Source: Streptococcus oralis (GTDB taxonomy: Bacteria; Bacillota; Bacilli; Lactobacillales; Streptococcaceae). Taken from it: a stretch of 64,000 bases of DNA. Made by a program: the position numbers and the translations under genes. Of the stretch, positions 26,508-35,159 are shown piece by piece. The first letter of the stretch is position 1, and each line of letters starts with the position of its first letter. The stretch is taken from NCBI RefSeq assembly GCF_024399415.1, contig NZ_CP029257.1:1263501-1327500 (forward strand), given 5' to 3'. The notes under the pieces were generated by a model that was not told the origin of the DNA, ran no database searches, and saw only the letters and a program-made list of their open reading frames with translations.

Positions 26508-26852
26508 TGGAGCCGGTGGGAGTCGAACCCACGTCCAAACACCTGCTAACATATTCGTCTACAACCATAGGTTATGTATTGTTTTAACAGTCCCTCGACA
26601 CATAACTCAAGCCTAGGAACTGCGAGTCTATTAATCTCTTATCAAACCACTAGACAAGGCTTGATCGTATCTCGCTAATCATAAGACCTGTCATTGAACA
26701 CGAGCAATCCAAATCAGGTCACGCCTGCTGGTTTTTAGGCAGCTAGAGCGTAAGAAGTGTTATTTTTTGCAGTTATATTTAACTGAGCGTTTACGTCGCC
26801 ACACGGGTTGCAAAATATGCCTCATAATGCCTGTCGAATCCGTAACGACCCC
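26508..26852 (-). ncRNA. ssrA: transfer-messenger RNA
   Basis: 345 nt. The 5' end GGGGTCGTTACGGATTCGAC and the 3' tRNA-like end with GGGTTCGACTCCCACCGGCTCCA are the standard tmRNA ends; the acceptor pairs GGGGTCG with CGGCTCC, allowing wobble. The tag ORF (26735-26770) encodes AKNNTSYALAA and stops with TAA. tmRNA with SmpB rescues stalled ribosomes and marks the product for ClpXP. Pseudoknot-forming segments lie between the tag and the 3' end. Confidence 0.97.
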
Positions 26853-26910
26853 AGGATGTTAGAACTATTATAACCTATCTTCAAAAAAAATGCAAAATCA
26901 AGCCAATTCT

Positions 26911-27546
26911 TTAGAACAGATACGTTTTCAAAGCATCTGATAATGCTTGATAACCGGCTACACTTAGATGGAGGCCATCCGTTGTATAGGCTGATTGAAG
27001 TTGTCCTTTTGAATCTGTCAAACTATCATAAATCGGCACAAAATCTACCTGCATATAGGCGGATGCTAGAGCCTCATAGGCTTGATTCCATTCTCTAATC
27101 TTTTCATTGGTTCGGATATAAACTGTCTGCTTGTATTCTTCTCCTTCATTGACTGGCAGAATAGAAACAAGCTTTATTTGTGACAGCGGATAATCTCGGT
27201 TAAGCGATTGAATCACACCTTCAAGATTATCCAAAGCATCATTCATGGGAATATCTTTTCCAATATCATTTGTCCCAATTAAGAGAACAATTTGATCGAC
27301 AGCATCACCATAAAGATGGGCATCAAGATTGTCTAGTAGAAGCCCCGTCTGGTAACCTCGGATGCCTCTATTAACAATCGTCTTGGCAGTCCCAAGTAAC
27401 TCTTGCAAAGGGTAGTATTCTACAATTGAATCGCCGATAAAAATCATATCTGGTTCTAAAAGAGAAATCTCATTGAGTTCACGATACTTGGTTTGTATCT
27501 TTGCCTGCTCTTTTAGGAGCCAATTTTCTAATAACTGTACTGCCAC
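26911..27546 (-). CDS. SGNH/GDSL family hydrolase
   Basis: 211 aa. SGNH blocks are visible: block I IFIGDSIVEYY (Ser about residue 34), a Gly in block II (NRGIRGYQTG), block III LLIGTNDIGKD (Asn) and block V TDGLHLSVAGY (Asp and His). No signal peptide is seen, so it is cytosolic. Such enzymes remove acyl or acetyl groups from lipids or sugars; the substrate is unknown. It follows the HAD gene by one base, so it is in one operon with it and probably with the CapA gene. Confidence 0.88.
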   Translation of the reverse strand: MAVQLLENWLLKEQAKIQTKYRELNEISLLEPDMIFIGDSIVEYYPLQELLGTAKTIVNRGIRGYQTGLLLDNLDAHLYGDAVDQIVLLIGTNDIGKDIPMNDALDNLEGVIQSLNRDYPLSQIKLVSILPVNEGEEYKQTVYIRTNEKIREWNQAYEALASAYMQVDFVPIYDSLTDSKGQLQSAYTTDGLHLSVAGYQALSDALKTYLF

Positions 27547-27547
27547 C

Positions 27548-28375
27548 TTATCCCTCTTTCTCTAACCAATTTTCTAGGACCTGATAAACGCCCCATTGGC
27601 TGTTAGCTGGAGCTAGGGCAGTTGCAACTGCCTTGGCCTCATCGTCAGCATTTTCCATAGCATAGGCAATTCCAGCCATCTCCAACATTTCAACATCATT
27701 TTCGCTATCACCAAAAGCCATGATCTGTTCCGATTTTAAATTCCAGCGCTTGAGTAATTCTTCCAATCCCCAAGCCTTGTGAACACCATCCTGCAGGATA
27801 TCAATACAACCATAACCGCTAGAAACAGCCCTTACATGACCATCAAAGAGGTCATTGATTTCCTGCAAAACTGAACTAGAACGTTCTTCACCAACGACCA
27901 TGCTCATCTTTAACACTCCACCAAAGAGGTCTGAGTTTAGCTCATCCACAAAATTGGTCCTTTGGTAAAGTTTTTCAATCATCTCTGGAGTCATAAATTT
28001 TTCCAGGTCTGTAAAAACCGTTCCTTCCTTGACAAAACCACCCTTCATACCTGTTACAACAAACTGATCTCGGCACTCTCTCCCTTTAAAATGAACTAAA
28101 GCCTTGTCAACCATAGCATCATCCCAGGTCTGCGCTTGAATCAGTTTATTGTTTTCAAAAATACGCGCCCCATTGGCAACGACTAGAACTACTCTACTCG
28201 CCAAGTGTTCTAGTAATTGCCTCATACGGTGAACTTCATTCCCTGTCGCAATGACAAAACGGATATCCCTTTGATCCAGCTGATCTAAAATCTTTTCCAA
28301 GCGGGGCAGATCCAGCTGCCCCCTCGGGTCTAGCAAGGTTCCATCCATATCCGTTGCAATCAATTTAATCGTCAT
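27548..28375 (-). CDS. Cof-type HAD phosphatase
   Basis: 275 aa from the ATG at 28373-28375 (MTIKLIATDMDGTLLD) with AAGGAG 5 nt upstream; a longer frame begins in the previous gene. HAD motif I is DMDGTLLD, motif II is FVIATGN, and motif IV is MAFGDSENDVEML. The cap between motifs II and III is of the C2B type. These enzymes dephosphorylate sugar phosphates or nucleotides such as FMN in the cytosol, with wide substrate use. Its neighbours give no specific hint. Confidence 0.92.
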   Translation of the reverse strand: MTIKLIATDMDGTLLDPRGQLDLPRLEKILDQLDQRDIRFVIATGNEVHRMRQLLEHLASRVVLVVANGARIFENNKLIQAQTWDDAMVDKALVHFKGRECRDQFVVTGMKGGFVKEGTVFTDLEKFMTPEMIEKLYQRTNFVDELNSDLFGGVLKMSMVVGEERSSSVLQEINDLFDGHVRAVSSGYGCIDILQDGVHKAWGLEELLKRWNLKSEQIMAFGDSENDVEMLEMAGIAYAMENADDEAKAVATALAPANSQWGVYQVLENWLEKEG

Positions 28376-28398
28376 CTCGTCTCCTTTAGGGCAAGTGC

Positions 28399-29718
28399 CT
28401 ACCACTTCAACCCTACATGTTCATTCATTTCTTTATAGGCCGTGTCAATTCGTTCCTTGGTCGCCTCGTCCAACTTGTCACGGTGACTGCCTCCCTCGAT
28501 GAAGTCCTCTAGGATATAGGTCTGATAGAGGAAGAGCGGATAGCCTTCTGGAGAGTAAGTCCCTTTGGGTGTTCGATTTACCCAAGTAGGATGCGCTTTG
28601 GCCGTTTCAATCCTTGTCTTGCCATCTTTTTTCTTAATGGTCACGTCCATGAGAACACCGCGCTCCGTCCATTTGGCATTTTCCTCATCTTGCATGGTTT
28701 CAATGCGTTGATTTGAGAGAAAATTTCCCATGGAATAGATAATCAATTTTTTGTCACCATCTTTTTCAACGGTTTCAGCAGGTTCAACGACGTGAGGATG
28801 CCCTCCAAAGATAATATCGGCTCCCCAGTCAATCATCTTGTGGTACAGTGTTTTCTGTTCTTCCGTTGGTTCTAGTTGGTACTCAATTCCCATCTGAGGC
28901 ATGATGACAGTAATATCCGCCTCCTTCTCTGCACGCTCGATTTCTGCCTTCATCTTATCTTCATTCAAATCAGAAAGATAGCGATTATAGTCCTCTTGAG
29001 AGATATACTGCTCAATGCCATTAAAACCGTAAGAATAGGCCAGGAGAGCTACCTTGATACCATTGACTTCCTTGATGACTATAGGTGCTTGGTCTCGGGA
29101 TTCATGCGTGTAGACTCCGATGGGTGTCATTCCAGCCTTTTCAATAGCTTGAGCCGTTGAAACCACTCCCTCTATCTGCGAATCCAAGATGTGATTATGA
29201 GCCAAGTCTAGAACTTGGTAGCCTGCATCCTTGATCGCATCCATGACTTCCCCTGGTGCATTAAAGAGAGGATAACCTGCCAAGTAGTGGTCCTTGTTCA
29301 CCGTTCCTTCAAAGTCACCAATCACCAAATCCGCTTGTTTGAGCCAGGGTTTTACATACTCAAAATTTTCATGGAAATCATAGGTCCCATCTTCTTTAAG
29401 AGCTGTTCGGTAGATAGGGATATGATAAAGAAGGTCACCATTTGCCATGATACGTGCCGTTGTTTCACCAGACTGATCTTCCTTGGATTGACCAGATGTA
29501 CTAGCAGAATCAAGAGTTTGGCTACCAGGGCTTGTTCCCTTACTACCTTGTACTGCTCGAACTAATAAGTTTCCCCCCATGGATAAGGCAACTGCAAGCA
29601 ATAACACAATAATAAACTGGGCATTGGTCCAGGATTTATAATTCCGAAAGAAATCCACACTAGTTCTCCACACCCCATAAAGAGAGTCCTGAGACCGTCT
29701 ATCTTGTCGCTTTTCCAT
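28399..29718 (-). CDS. CapA family (poly-gamma-glutamate synthesis-type) membrane-anchored protein
   Basis: 439 aa. A basic N-terminus and one membrane anchor (about 35-52) are followed by a linker rich in Ser/Thr. The PGA_cap metallophosphoesterase-like domain (about 85-360) contains ANGDLLYHIPI, LVIGDFEGTVN, LDLAHNHILDSQ and FGGHPHVVEPAE, the expected metal-binding positions. It is predicted to act outside the membrane. Homologues are found in most streptococci that make no polyglutamate, so the name does not fix the role. It is first in a probable operon with the HAD and SGNH genes; a GGGGGG ribosome site precedes it. Confidence 0.87.
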   Translation of the reverse strand: MEKRQDRRSQDSLYGVWRTSVDFFRNYKSWTNAQFIIVLLLAVALSMGGNLLVRAVQGSKGTSPGSQTLDSASTSGQSKEDQSGETTARIMANGDLLYHIPIYRTALKEDGTYDFHENFEYVKPWLKQADLVIGDFEGTVNKDHYLAGYPLFNAPGEVMDAIKDAGYQVLDLAHNHILDSQIEGVVSTAQAIEKAGMTPIGVYTHESRDQAPIVIKEVNGIKVALLAYSYGFNGIEQYISQEDYNRYLSDLNEDKMKAEIERAEKEADITVIMPQMGIEYQLEPTEEQKTLYHKMIDWGADIIFGGHPHVVEPAETVEKDGDKKLIIYSMGNFLSNQRIETMQDEENAKWTERGVLMDVTIKKKDGKTRIETAKAHPTWVNRTPKGTYSPEGYPLFLYQTYILEDFIEGGSHRDKLDEATKERIDTAYKEMNEHVGLKW

Positions 29719-29874
29719 CTTTATTCCCCCCTTGCTTTTTGGTGCAAGTCTTTTCTTTTATTATACCACAGACAAAAGAGGAATACCGTTTATTATATTA
29801 TTTTTTAGGAACTTCTGCGACTTTCTTTCTCGCCTATTTTGTGTTATCATGTAGAGGTAATGAAAGGAGAGAAA

Positions 29875-30486
29875 ATGTCTGCAATAGAACGTATTACAAA
29901 AGCTGCTCACTTAATTGATATGAACGATATTATCCGCGAGGGGAATCCAACTCTTCGCGCAGTTGCTGAGGAAGTCACTTTCCCACTGTCTGACCAGGAA
30001 ATCATCCTTGGCGAAAAGATGATGCAATTCCTCAAACATTCTCAAGATCCTGTTATGGCTGAAAAGATGGGGCTCCGCGGTGGAGTTGGATTGGCCGCTC
30101 CCCAGCTGGATATCTCAAAACGCATTATCGCTGTTTTAGTTCCCAATATTGTGGAAGAAGGTGAAACTCCACAGGAAGCCTACGACTTGCAAGCTGTTAT
30201 GTACAATCCAAAAATCGTCTCTCACTCTGTTCAAGATGCTGCTCTTGGCGAAGGAGAAGGTTGCCTTTCTGTTGACCGAAACGTACCTGGCTATGTTATT
30301 CGCCATGCCCGCGTCACTGTTGATTACTTTGACAAGGACGGCGAAAAACACCGTATCAAGCTCAAAGGTTACAACTCTATCGTTGTCCAACATGAAATTG
30401 ATCATCTAAACGGAATCATGTTTTACGATCGTATCAATGAAAAAGATCCATTTGCTGTTAAAGATGGTTTACTGATTCTGGAATAA
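29875..30486 (+). CDS. def: peptide deformylase
   Basis: 203 aa from the ATG at 29875, which has AAAGGAGAG before it; an in-frame ATG 36 nt upstream lacks a site. Type II deformylase: motif 1 [11 protein letters not shown], motif 2 GEGCLSV (Cys metal ligand) and motif 3 QHEIDHLNG (two His and the catalytic Glu). It removes the formyl group from nascent proteins and is the actinonin target. The TGTTATCAT sequence upstream is an extended -10 promoter. Confidence 0.97.
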   Translation: MSAIERITKAAHLIDMNDIIREGNPTLRAVAEEVTFPLSDQEIILGEKMMQFLKHSQDPVMAEKMGLRGGVGLAAPQLDISKRIIAVLVPNIVEEGETPQEAYDLQAVMYNPKIVSHSVQDAALGEGEGCLSVDRNVPGYVIRHARVTVDYFDKDGEKHRIKLKGYNSIVVQHEIDHLNGIMFYDRINEKDPFAVKDGLLILE

Positions 30487-30488
30487 AG

Positions 30489-30516
30489 AAAATCCCGTTG
30501 CAAGACGGGGTTTTGT
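30489..30516 (+). terminator. def terminator overlapping the rlmB promoter
   Basis: AAAATCCCGT, loop TGCAAG, ACGGGGTTTT. The hairpin lies directly after the def stop codon, and the T run merges with the promoter of the next gene. Confidence 0.7.
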
Positions 30517-30524
30517 GTTATAAT
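30516..30524 (+). promoter_or_regulatory. extended -10 promoter 6 nt from the rlmB start codon
   Basis: TGTTATAAT is a TGnTATAAT extended -10 box. The ATG begins 7 nt after its last base, so the start site would fall at or next to the ATG, predicting a leaderless mRNA. Confidence 0.65.
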
Positions 30525-30530
30525 AGAGGC

Positions 30531-31259
30531 ATGAAAACAAATGATATTGTCTATGGCGTCCACGCCGTTACAGAAGCCCTCCTTGCAAACACTGGAAATA
30601 AACTCTACCTCCAAGATGATCTCCGAGGTAAGAATGTTGAGAAAGTCAAGGAACTGGCTGCTGAGAAAAAGGTCTCCATCTCTTGGATCTCAAAAAAATC
30701 CCTGTCTGAAATGACCGAAGGCGCTGTCCACCAAGGTTTTGTTCTACGAGTGTCCGAATTTGCCTATAGCGAGCTGGATCACATCCTTGTCAAAACACGA
30801 CAAGAAGAAAATCCACTTCTGTTGATTCTGGATGGTCTAACTGACCCTCACAACTTAGGCTCTATCTTAAGGACTGCTGATGCGACCAATGTTTCAGGTG
30901 TCATCATTCCCAAGCACCGTGCTGTCGGAGTGACTCCTGTCGTTGCCAAAACGGCCACAGGTGCTATTGAGCATGTACCGATTGCGCGAGTTACCAACCT
31001 CAGTCAAACCCTAGACAAACTCAAGGCTGAAGGCTTCTGGACCTTTGGAACGGATATGAACGGTACTCCTTGCCACAAGTGGAATACAAAAGGGAAAATT
31101 GCCCTCATCATCGGAAATGAAGGAAAAGGCATCTCCAGCAACATCAAAAAACAGGTTGATGAAATGATAACCATTCCGATGAACGGTCATGTTCAAAGCC
31201 TCAATGCCAGTGTTGCAGCAGCCATTCTCATGTACGAAGTTTTCCGAAACAGACTATAA
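30531..31259 (+). CDS. rlmB: TrmH-family 23S rRNA 2'-O-ribose methyltransferase
   Basis: 242 aa from the ATG at 30531. SpoU/TrmH (SPOUT) fold: the N-terminal substrate-binding domain (about 1-75) is followed by the catalytic domain with LDGLTDPHNLGSILRTADA (motif 1), ALIIGNEGKGIS (motif 2) and IPMNGHVQSLNASVAAAI (motif 3). These make the trefoil knot that binds SAM. It is closest to RlmB, which methylates G2251 of 23S rRNA; tRNA methylation cannot be fully excluded. It can be read from its own promoter or through the def terminator. Confidence 0.9.
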   Translation: MKTNDIVYGVHAVTEALLANTGNKLYLQDDLRGKNVEKVKELAAEKKVSISWISKKSLSEMTEGAVHQGFVLRVSEFAYSELDHILVKTRQEENPLLLILDGLTDPHNLGSILRTADATNVSGVIIPKHRAVGVTPVVAKTATGAIEHVPIARVTNLSQTLDKLKAEGFWTFGTDMNGTPCHKWNTKGKIALIIGNEGKGISSNIKKQVDEMITIPMNGHVQSLNASVAAAILMYEVFRNRL

Positions 31260-31292
31260 AAAAGTTTCCAATCAAGTGATTGGAAACTTTTT
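31257..31292. terminator. bidirectional terminator between rlmB and trxB
   Basis: AAAGTTTCCAATCA, AG, TGATTGGAAACTTT with T runs both ways, between converging genes. Confidence 0.93.
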
Positions 31293-31294
31293 GC

Positions 31295-32206
31295 TTAACT
31301 ATGTTCTGTGATAAATTTATAGGCTTCTTGACCAGCGATAGCCCCATCTCCAACTGCTGTTGTTACTTGGCGAAGATCTTTTTGGCGAACATCTCCAACC
31401 GCAAATATACCATCAACGCTAGTTTTCATGTTATTGTCTGTTAGGATCCAGCCTGCCTGGTCTTGAATGTTCAATTCTTTAACAAAATCGCTAACAGGAT
31501 CCAAACCGACATAGATAAAGACACCTCCGAAGGCTTGCTCTGTTACTTGACCTGTTTTCACATTTTCAAATACGACAGATTCTACTCGATTTTCACCTTT
31601 AATTTCCTTAACTACAGAGTCCCAGATAAAGTTGACTTTTTCATTTGCAAAGGCACGGTCTTGCAAAACCTTTTGGGCACGAAGTTCATCGCGACGGTGA
31701 ACAATAGTGACAGTCTTGGCAAAGCGTGTCAAGAAGAGGGCTTCTTCTACCGCTGAATCTCCACCACCAACTACGAGCAAGTCTTGATCACGGAAGAAAG
31801 CTCCATCACAGACCGCACAGTAAGAAACACCTCGACTGTTCAGTTCTTCTTCTCCGGGAACTCCCAAAAGACGGTGTTTAGAACCAGTTGCTACAATGAC
31901 AGTACGGGTTTCGTAAACTTGATCATCAGTGATTACCTTCTTAAAGTCACCCTGGTCTTCAATATTTTCAACGTAACCATAAAGATGCTCCACTCCAAGG
32001 TTTTCAAGTGGTTCAAACATCTTTTCAGCCAATTCAGGTCCACTGATATTAGCATAACCTGGATAGTTTTCAATATCAGATGTGTTATTCATTTGCCCGC
32101 CTGGCAGACCACCTTCAATCAAAGCCACTTTCAGATTGCTTCGAGCAGCATATAAGGCAGCGGTCATTCCCGCAGGTCCAGCACCGACAATAATCGTATC
32201 GTACAT
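31295..32206 (-). CDS. trxB: thioredoxin reductase
   Basis: 303 aa flavoprotein. The FAD-binding GAGPAGMTAALYAAR is at about residues 8-22, the redox pair CAVC in SYCAVCDGAFF (about 133-136), the NADPH site in VVGGGDSAVEEA, and the C-terminal FAD motif in GIFAVGDVRQKDLRQV. It reduces thioredoxin with NADPH for ribonucleotide reduction and stress defence. It is followed upstream by the small DUF4059 gene; the 65-nt gap has an AAGGAATTG site. Confidence 0.96.
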   Translation of the reverse strand: MYDTIIVGAGPAGMTAALYAARSNLKVALIEGGLPGGQMNNTSDIENYPGYANISGPELAEKMFEPLENLGVEHLYGYVENIEDQGDFKKVITDDQVYETRTVIVATGSKHRLLGVPGEEELNSRGVSYCAVCDGAFFRDQDLLVVGGGDSAVEEALFLTRFAKTVTIVHRRDELRAQKVLQDRAFANEKVNFIWDSVVKEIKGENRVESVVFENVKTGQVTEQAFGGVFIYVGLDPVSDFVKELNIQDQAGWILTDNNMKTSVDGIFAVGDVRQKDLRQVTTAVGDGAIAGQEAYKFITEHS

Positions 32207-32271
32207 TTCAATTCCTTCTTTCTTGTTGTAACTATCTTTATTCTAACTCATTCTTGCTAGTCACGCAAGGA

Positions 32272-32496
32272 TTATGCCTTGAAAACCAAGAGCAAACTCA
32301 TGACGGCAAAGGATAACACCGGAACGACCAAAACTCCAATCATAATCATATCATAGAGATGAGCTTGGCGAGCTTTGGCTGTCTTGTCCACACCAGACAT
32401 GGCTCTCAACCCAATCCAAATCCCCAGAAAAATCACGACAAGGATGGCCGTTAAGATCAAACTCTCGAAATACAAAGAAAATAGATGCAGTAGCAT
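32272..32496 (-). CDS. small membrane protein, DUF4059-like
   Basis: 74 aa with two hydrophobic segments (about 12-30 and 50-71) and a short basic loop between them (VDKTAKARQAHLYD). It matches the DUF4059 type common in streptococci beside trxB and an amino-acid ABC transporter. The function is unknown. Its neighbours suggest it may be co-transcribed with the transporter, 78 nt upstream. Confidence 0.75.
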   Translation of the reverse strand: MLLHLFSLYFESLILTAILVVIFLGIWIGLRAMSGVDKTAKARQAHLYDMIMIGVLVVPVLSFAVMSLLLVFKA

Positions 32497-32574
32497 GATC
32501 TCTCTCGTTTCTATCTTTTTTAAAGAGTAAACTCAGCTAGTCCAACTAACTGAGTTTTCCTTTTTTCTATTATA

Positions 32575-33318
32575 TCAAATATAAGTCCGTTTGTAACTAG
32601 CGAAGAATTCTTTTGTTCGTTCTTCTTTCGGATGATTGATGATTTCATCCGGTGTACCAGACTCGATGATTTTCCCTTTATCTAGGAATAGAACCTTGTC
32701 TGCCACTTGGGCTACAAAAGACATATCGTGACTGACCAAAATCATGGTCTGACCTGACTTGGCAGCGTCTGCAATAGACTTTTCTACTTCACCGACCAAC
32801 TCTGGGTCCAGTGCCGACGTTGGTTCGTCCAAGAGCAAGACATCTGGTTTCATAGCAAGCGCACGCGCGAGGGCAACCCGTTGCTTCTGTCCACCTGATA
32901 AGTGGCGAGGATAATGGTTTTCACGGTCAGAAAGACCAACCTTGGCCAACTCTTCCTTAGCGATTTTTGTTGCTTCCTCGTCCGATAATTTTTTAACGAC
33001 AACCAAACCTTCCTTGACATTGTCAAGAGCAGTTCGGCGTTCAAACAAATTAAACTGTTGGAAAACCATGGACAACTTGCGACGAAGGGTTAGGATTTCT
33101 TCTTGGCTAATCTGAGAAAAATCAACTTTAAAATTGTCAATCTGAATCGTTCCACTATCTGGAGTTTCAAGGTAGTTCAAACTACGAAGAAAGGTTGATT
33201 TCCCAGCTCCAGATGAACCAATCAAAGCCACTACCTCACCTTTTTGGATATCCAAGTTCAGATGATTCAAGACTGTCTGTCCTGAAAAGGATTTGCTTAA
33301 ATTCGAAATCTTAATCAT
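32575..33318 (-). CDS. polar amino-acid ABC transporter ATP-binding protein
   Basis: 247 aa. Walker A is IGSSGAGKST (about 33-42), the signature HLSGGQKQRVALARALA, Walker B LLLDEPTSALDPE, and the switch His is in VSHDMSF. It belongs to the glutamine/cystine (PAAT) group. It shares its start base with the stop of the permease gene, so the pair is translationally coupled. No binding-protein gene lies next to them, so the substrate cannot be set. Confidence 0.93.
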   Translation of the reverse strand: MIKISNLSKSFSGQTVLNHLNLDIQKGEVVALIGSSGAGKSTFLRSLNYLETPDSGTIQIDNFKVDFSQISQEEILTLRRKLSMVFQQFNLFERRTALDNVKEGLVVVKKLSDEEATKIAKEELAKVGLSDRENHYPRHLSGGQKQRVALARALAMKPDVLLLDEPTSALDPELVGEVEKSIADAAKSGQTMILVSHDMSFVAQVADKVLFLDKGKIIESGTPDEIINHPKEERTKEFFASYKRTYI

Positions 33319-34118
33319 TAACGAAGGTCTCCTTTCACATCTGTAGATACTGTATCCGGCGCTGAGATAGCCATTTTTCTCTCGATGAAACGGCCGAGGC
33401 TTTCAATTCCGATATTGACCACCCAATAAACAAGGGCAACAGAGATAAAGCGCTCAAAATAGCGGTAATCAGCTCCACCTAAAATCTGAGCTTGGGCAAA
33501 GACCTCCACAACACCTGCGCTAAAGGCTAGAGAAGTTCCCTTGGTCAAACCGATGAGGGAATTAATCAAGGTTGGAGTCGCCACAACGGCCGCATTTGGA
33601 ATAATCACGCGACGGTAAACTTGAGCTCGCGTCATACCCAAACTGCGTGCCGCCTCAATTTCACCGGGATTAACAGAAAGGATGGCCGCACGAATCGTTT
33701 CACTTGCATAAGCCGCCTCATTAAAAGCAAAGGCCACAATCGCAAAAAGCGCCGCTGGAATCGCATTGATATTGAGACCAGTTCCCCATTGTTGGTTGAT
33801 AGCTTTCAGCGCTAAAGGTATTCCGTAGTAGGTCAACATAAGTTGAACTAGGATTGGGGTACCTTTTAAGAAACTGACGAAAAAGGCCTGCAAGGGATAT
33901 AGAATCTTAACACGATTGATCTTAACAATGGCAAAAATTAGGGCAAGTAGCAAACCAAAGAGTGCACCTCCAAGCGTCAACATCAAGGTTGTAGGCAGTT
34001 GTTGGACAATCCTTGGAATTCCATCAAAGACCGAACGCAAACTAAAGAGCTTACCATCCGGAATGAGTTGCATCAAACTTTGGTACCAATCTGATGCTAA
34101 AAATGTTATAACAGTCAT
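33318..34118 (-). CDS. polar amino-acid ABC transporter permease
   Basis: 266 aa with about five membrane segments. The EAA loop that contacts the ATPase is EIEAARSLGMTRAQVYRRVI (about 175-194). PTTLMLTLGGALFGLLLALI begins the His/Glu/Gln permease domain. It imports a polar amino acid, possibly cystine or glutamine, with the ATPase encoded next. No substrate-binding domain is fused to it. A palindrome overlaps its promoter (34146-34183). Confidence 0.92.
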   Translation of the reverse strand: MTVITFLASDWYQSLMQLIPDGKLFSLRSVFDGIPRIVQQLPTTLMLTLGGALFGLLLALIFAIVKINRVKILYPLQAFFVSFLKGTPILVQLMLTYYGIPLALKAINQQWGTGLNINAIPAALFAIVAFAFNEAAYASETIRAAILSVNPGEIEAARSLGMTRAQVYRRVIIPNAAVVATPTLINSLIGLTKGTSLAFSAGVVEVFAQAQILGGADYRYFERFISVALVYWVVNIGIESLGRFIERKMAISAPDTVSTDVKGDLR

Positions 34119-34145
34119 AAAAATATCCTCTCCTGATAATGATTC

Positions 34146-34183
34146 ATTCTATCATACTTCTGCTCGCAAGCAAATTATTTGCT
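34146..34183 (-). promoter_or_regulatory. transporter promoter with an overlapping palindromic operator
   Basis: Minus strand TTTGCT (34169-34174) as -35, 17 nt, TAGAAT (34146-34151) as -10. AGCAAAT, T, ATTTGCT (34169-34183) is a perfect 7-1-7 palindrome that covers the -35 box, a likely repressor site. Confidence 0.6.
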
Positions 34184-34274
34184 ACGGGCTGCTCAGACTT
34201 TGTCTATCTTCTAGTTTATCACACTTTAAAACAGGGATGCTATATATTTTACCTATCAAGGAGATAAATAAAAA

Positions 34275-34631
34275 CTATCTCAAACCTAAGTCCTCATAGG
34301 GTTTTCTATAGCCGATTTGTTTAACAGCACCATTCTCCACCAAAATTGGACGTTTCAATAACATACCATCACTCGCTAGAAGCTTGGCTGCTTCTTGTTT
34401 TGACAAACTTCCCACCTTATCTTTCAAGCCCAGTTCACGATATTTGATCCCGCTGGTATTGAAAAATTGTTTCACTTCAAAACCGGAAGTTTCCAACCAG
34501 TTTAAAATCACGTCTTCACTTGGTGTTTCTTCTACGATGTGGACATCTTGGTATTCCAGTCCAAGTTGATCTAATTCATTTTTTGCTTTCTTACAAGTTG
34601 AACATTTTGGGTATTCGATAAATTCTAACAT
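34275..34631 (-). CDS. ArsC/Spx-family thioredoxin-fold protein
   Basis: 118 aa. The CSTC motif (Cys10 and Cys13) sits in YPKCSTCKKAKNEL. RPILVENGAVKQIGYRKPYED is the usual C-terminal part with an RP motif. It belongs to the arsenate reductase-like family with Spx, MgsR and YusI. It lacks the Spx RNA-polymerase contact pattern that could be checked by eye, and no ars genes are nearby. A general redox role is more likely than arsenate reduction. Confidence 0.85.
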   Translation of the reverse strand: MLEFIEYPKCSTCKKAKNELDQLGLEYQDVHIVEETPSEDVILNWLETSGFEVKQFFNTSGIKYRELGLKDKVGSLSKQEAAKLLASDGMLLKRPILVENGAVKQIGYRKPYEDLGLR

Positions 34632-34643
34632 CTTCTTTTCTTT

Positions 34644-35159
34644 CTATTTTTTATTTTCTTGAAATGCTGCACCTTCATGTTGCAAGAGCCAGGCTTTCTT
34701 TTCGACTCCAGATGCATAGCCTGTCAAGCGATTGCCTGACCCCAGCACCCGATGACAGGGAACAAGTATGGACCAAGGATTGCGCCCCACTGCTCCACCA
34801 ATCGCTTGGGCAGAAGCCACTTGCAAGTCTTGAGCTATTTGTCCGTAAGTTACTGTTTGACCATAAGGAATGGCCTGTAAGTAAGCCCAGACCCGCTTTT
34901 CAAAATCCGTTCCAATGGGAGCCAGAGGCAAGGAAGACAAATCTTGAGCACATCCATCAAAGTAAGTATCCAAATAGGAAATAACCTGGTCTAGGACAGG
35001 ATGGCTAACAACTTCTTCTATCGTTTCATCCCCTAATCCTCTCTCAAAATGAATTTGGTCCTGTACCCAAATTCCATACAGATATTGCTCGTCAGCAACT
35101 AAGAATAAGGTTCCAATTGGCGACGGGTAGAGCATTTTTGCGTACTTATTCTGCTTCAT
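34644..35159 (-). CDS. ogt: methylated-DNA-protein-cysteine methyltransferase
   Basis: 171 aa. The suicide cysteine is in ILVPCHRVLG (about C135); the helix-turn-helix and arginine-finger region is IPYGQTVTYGQIAQDL and VGRNP. It removes the alkyl group from O6-methylguanine in one irreversible step. Its start overlaps the stop of the acetyltransferase gene by 4 nt, so the two are coupled. Confidence 0.94.
   Translation of the reverse strand: MKQNKYAKMLYPSPIGTLFLVADEQYLYGIWVQDQIHFERGLGDETIEEVVSHPVLDQVISYLDTYFDGCAQDLSSLPLAPIGTDFEKRVWAYLQAIPYGQTVTYGQIAQDLQVASAQAIGGAVGRNPWSILVPCHRVLGSGNRLTGYASGVEKKAWLLQHEGAAFQENKK

Noticed and set aside
34275..34631. Arsenate resistance gene
   Set aside because: Only the CxxC fold is seen, with no ars operon genes nearby; many family members are general redox or regulatory proteins.
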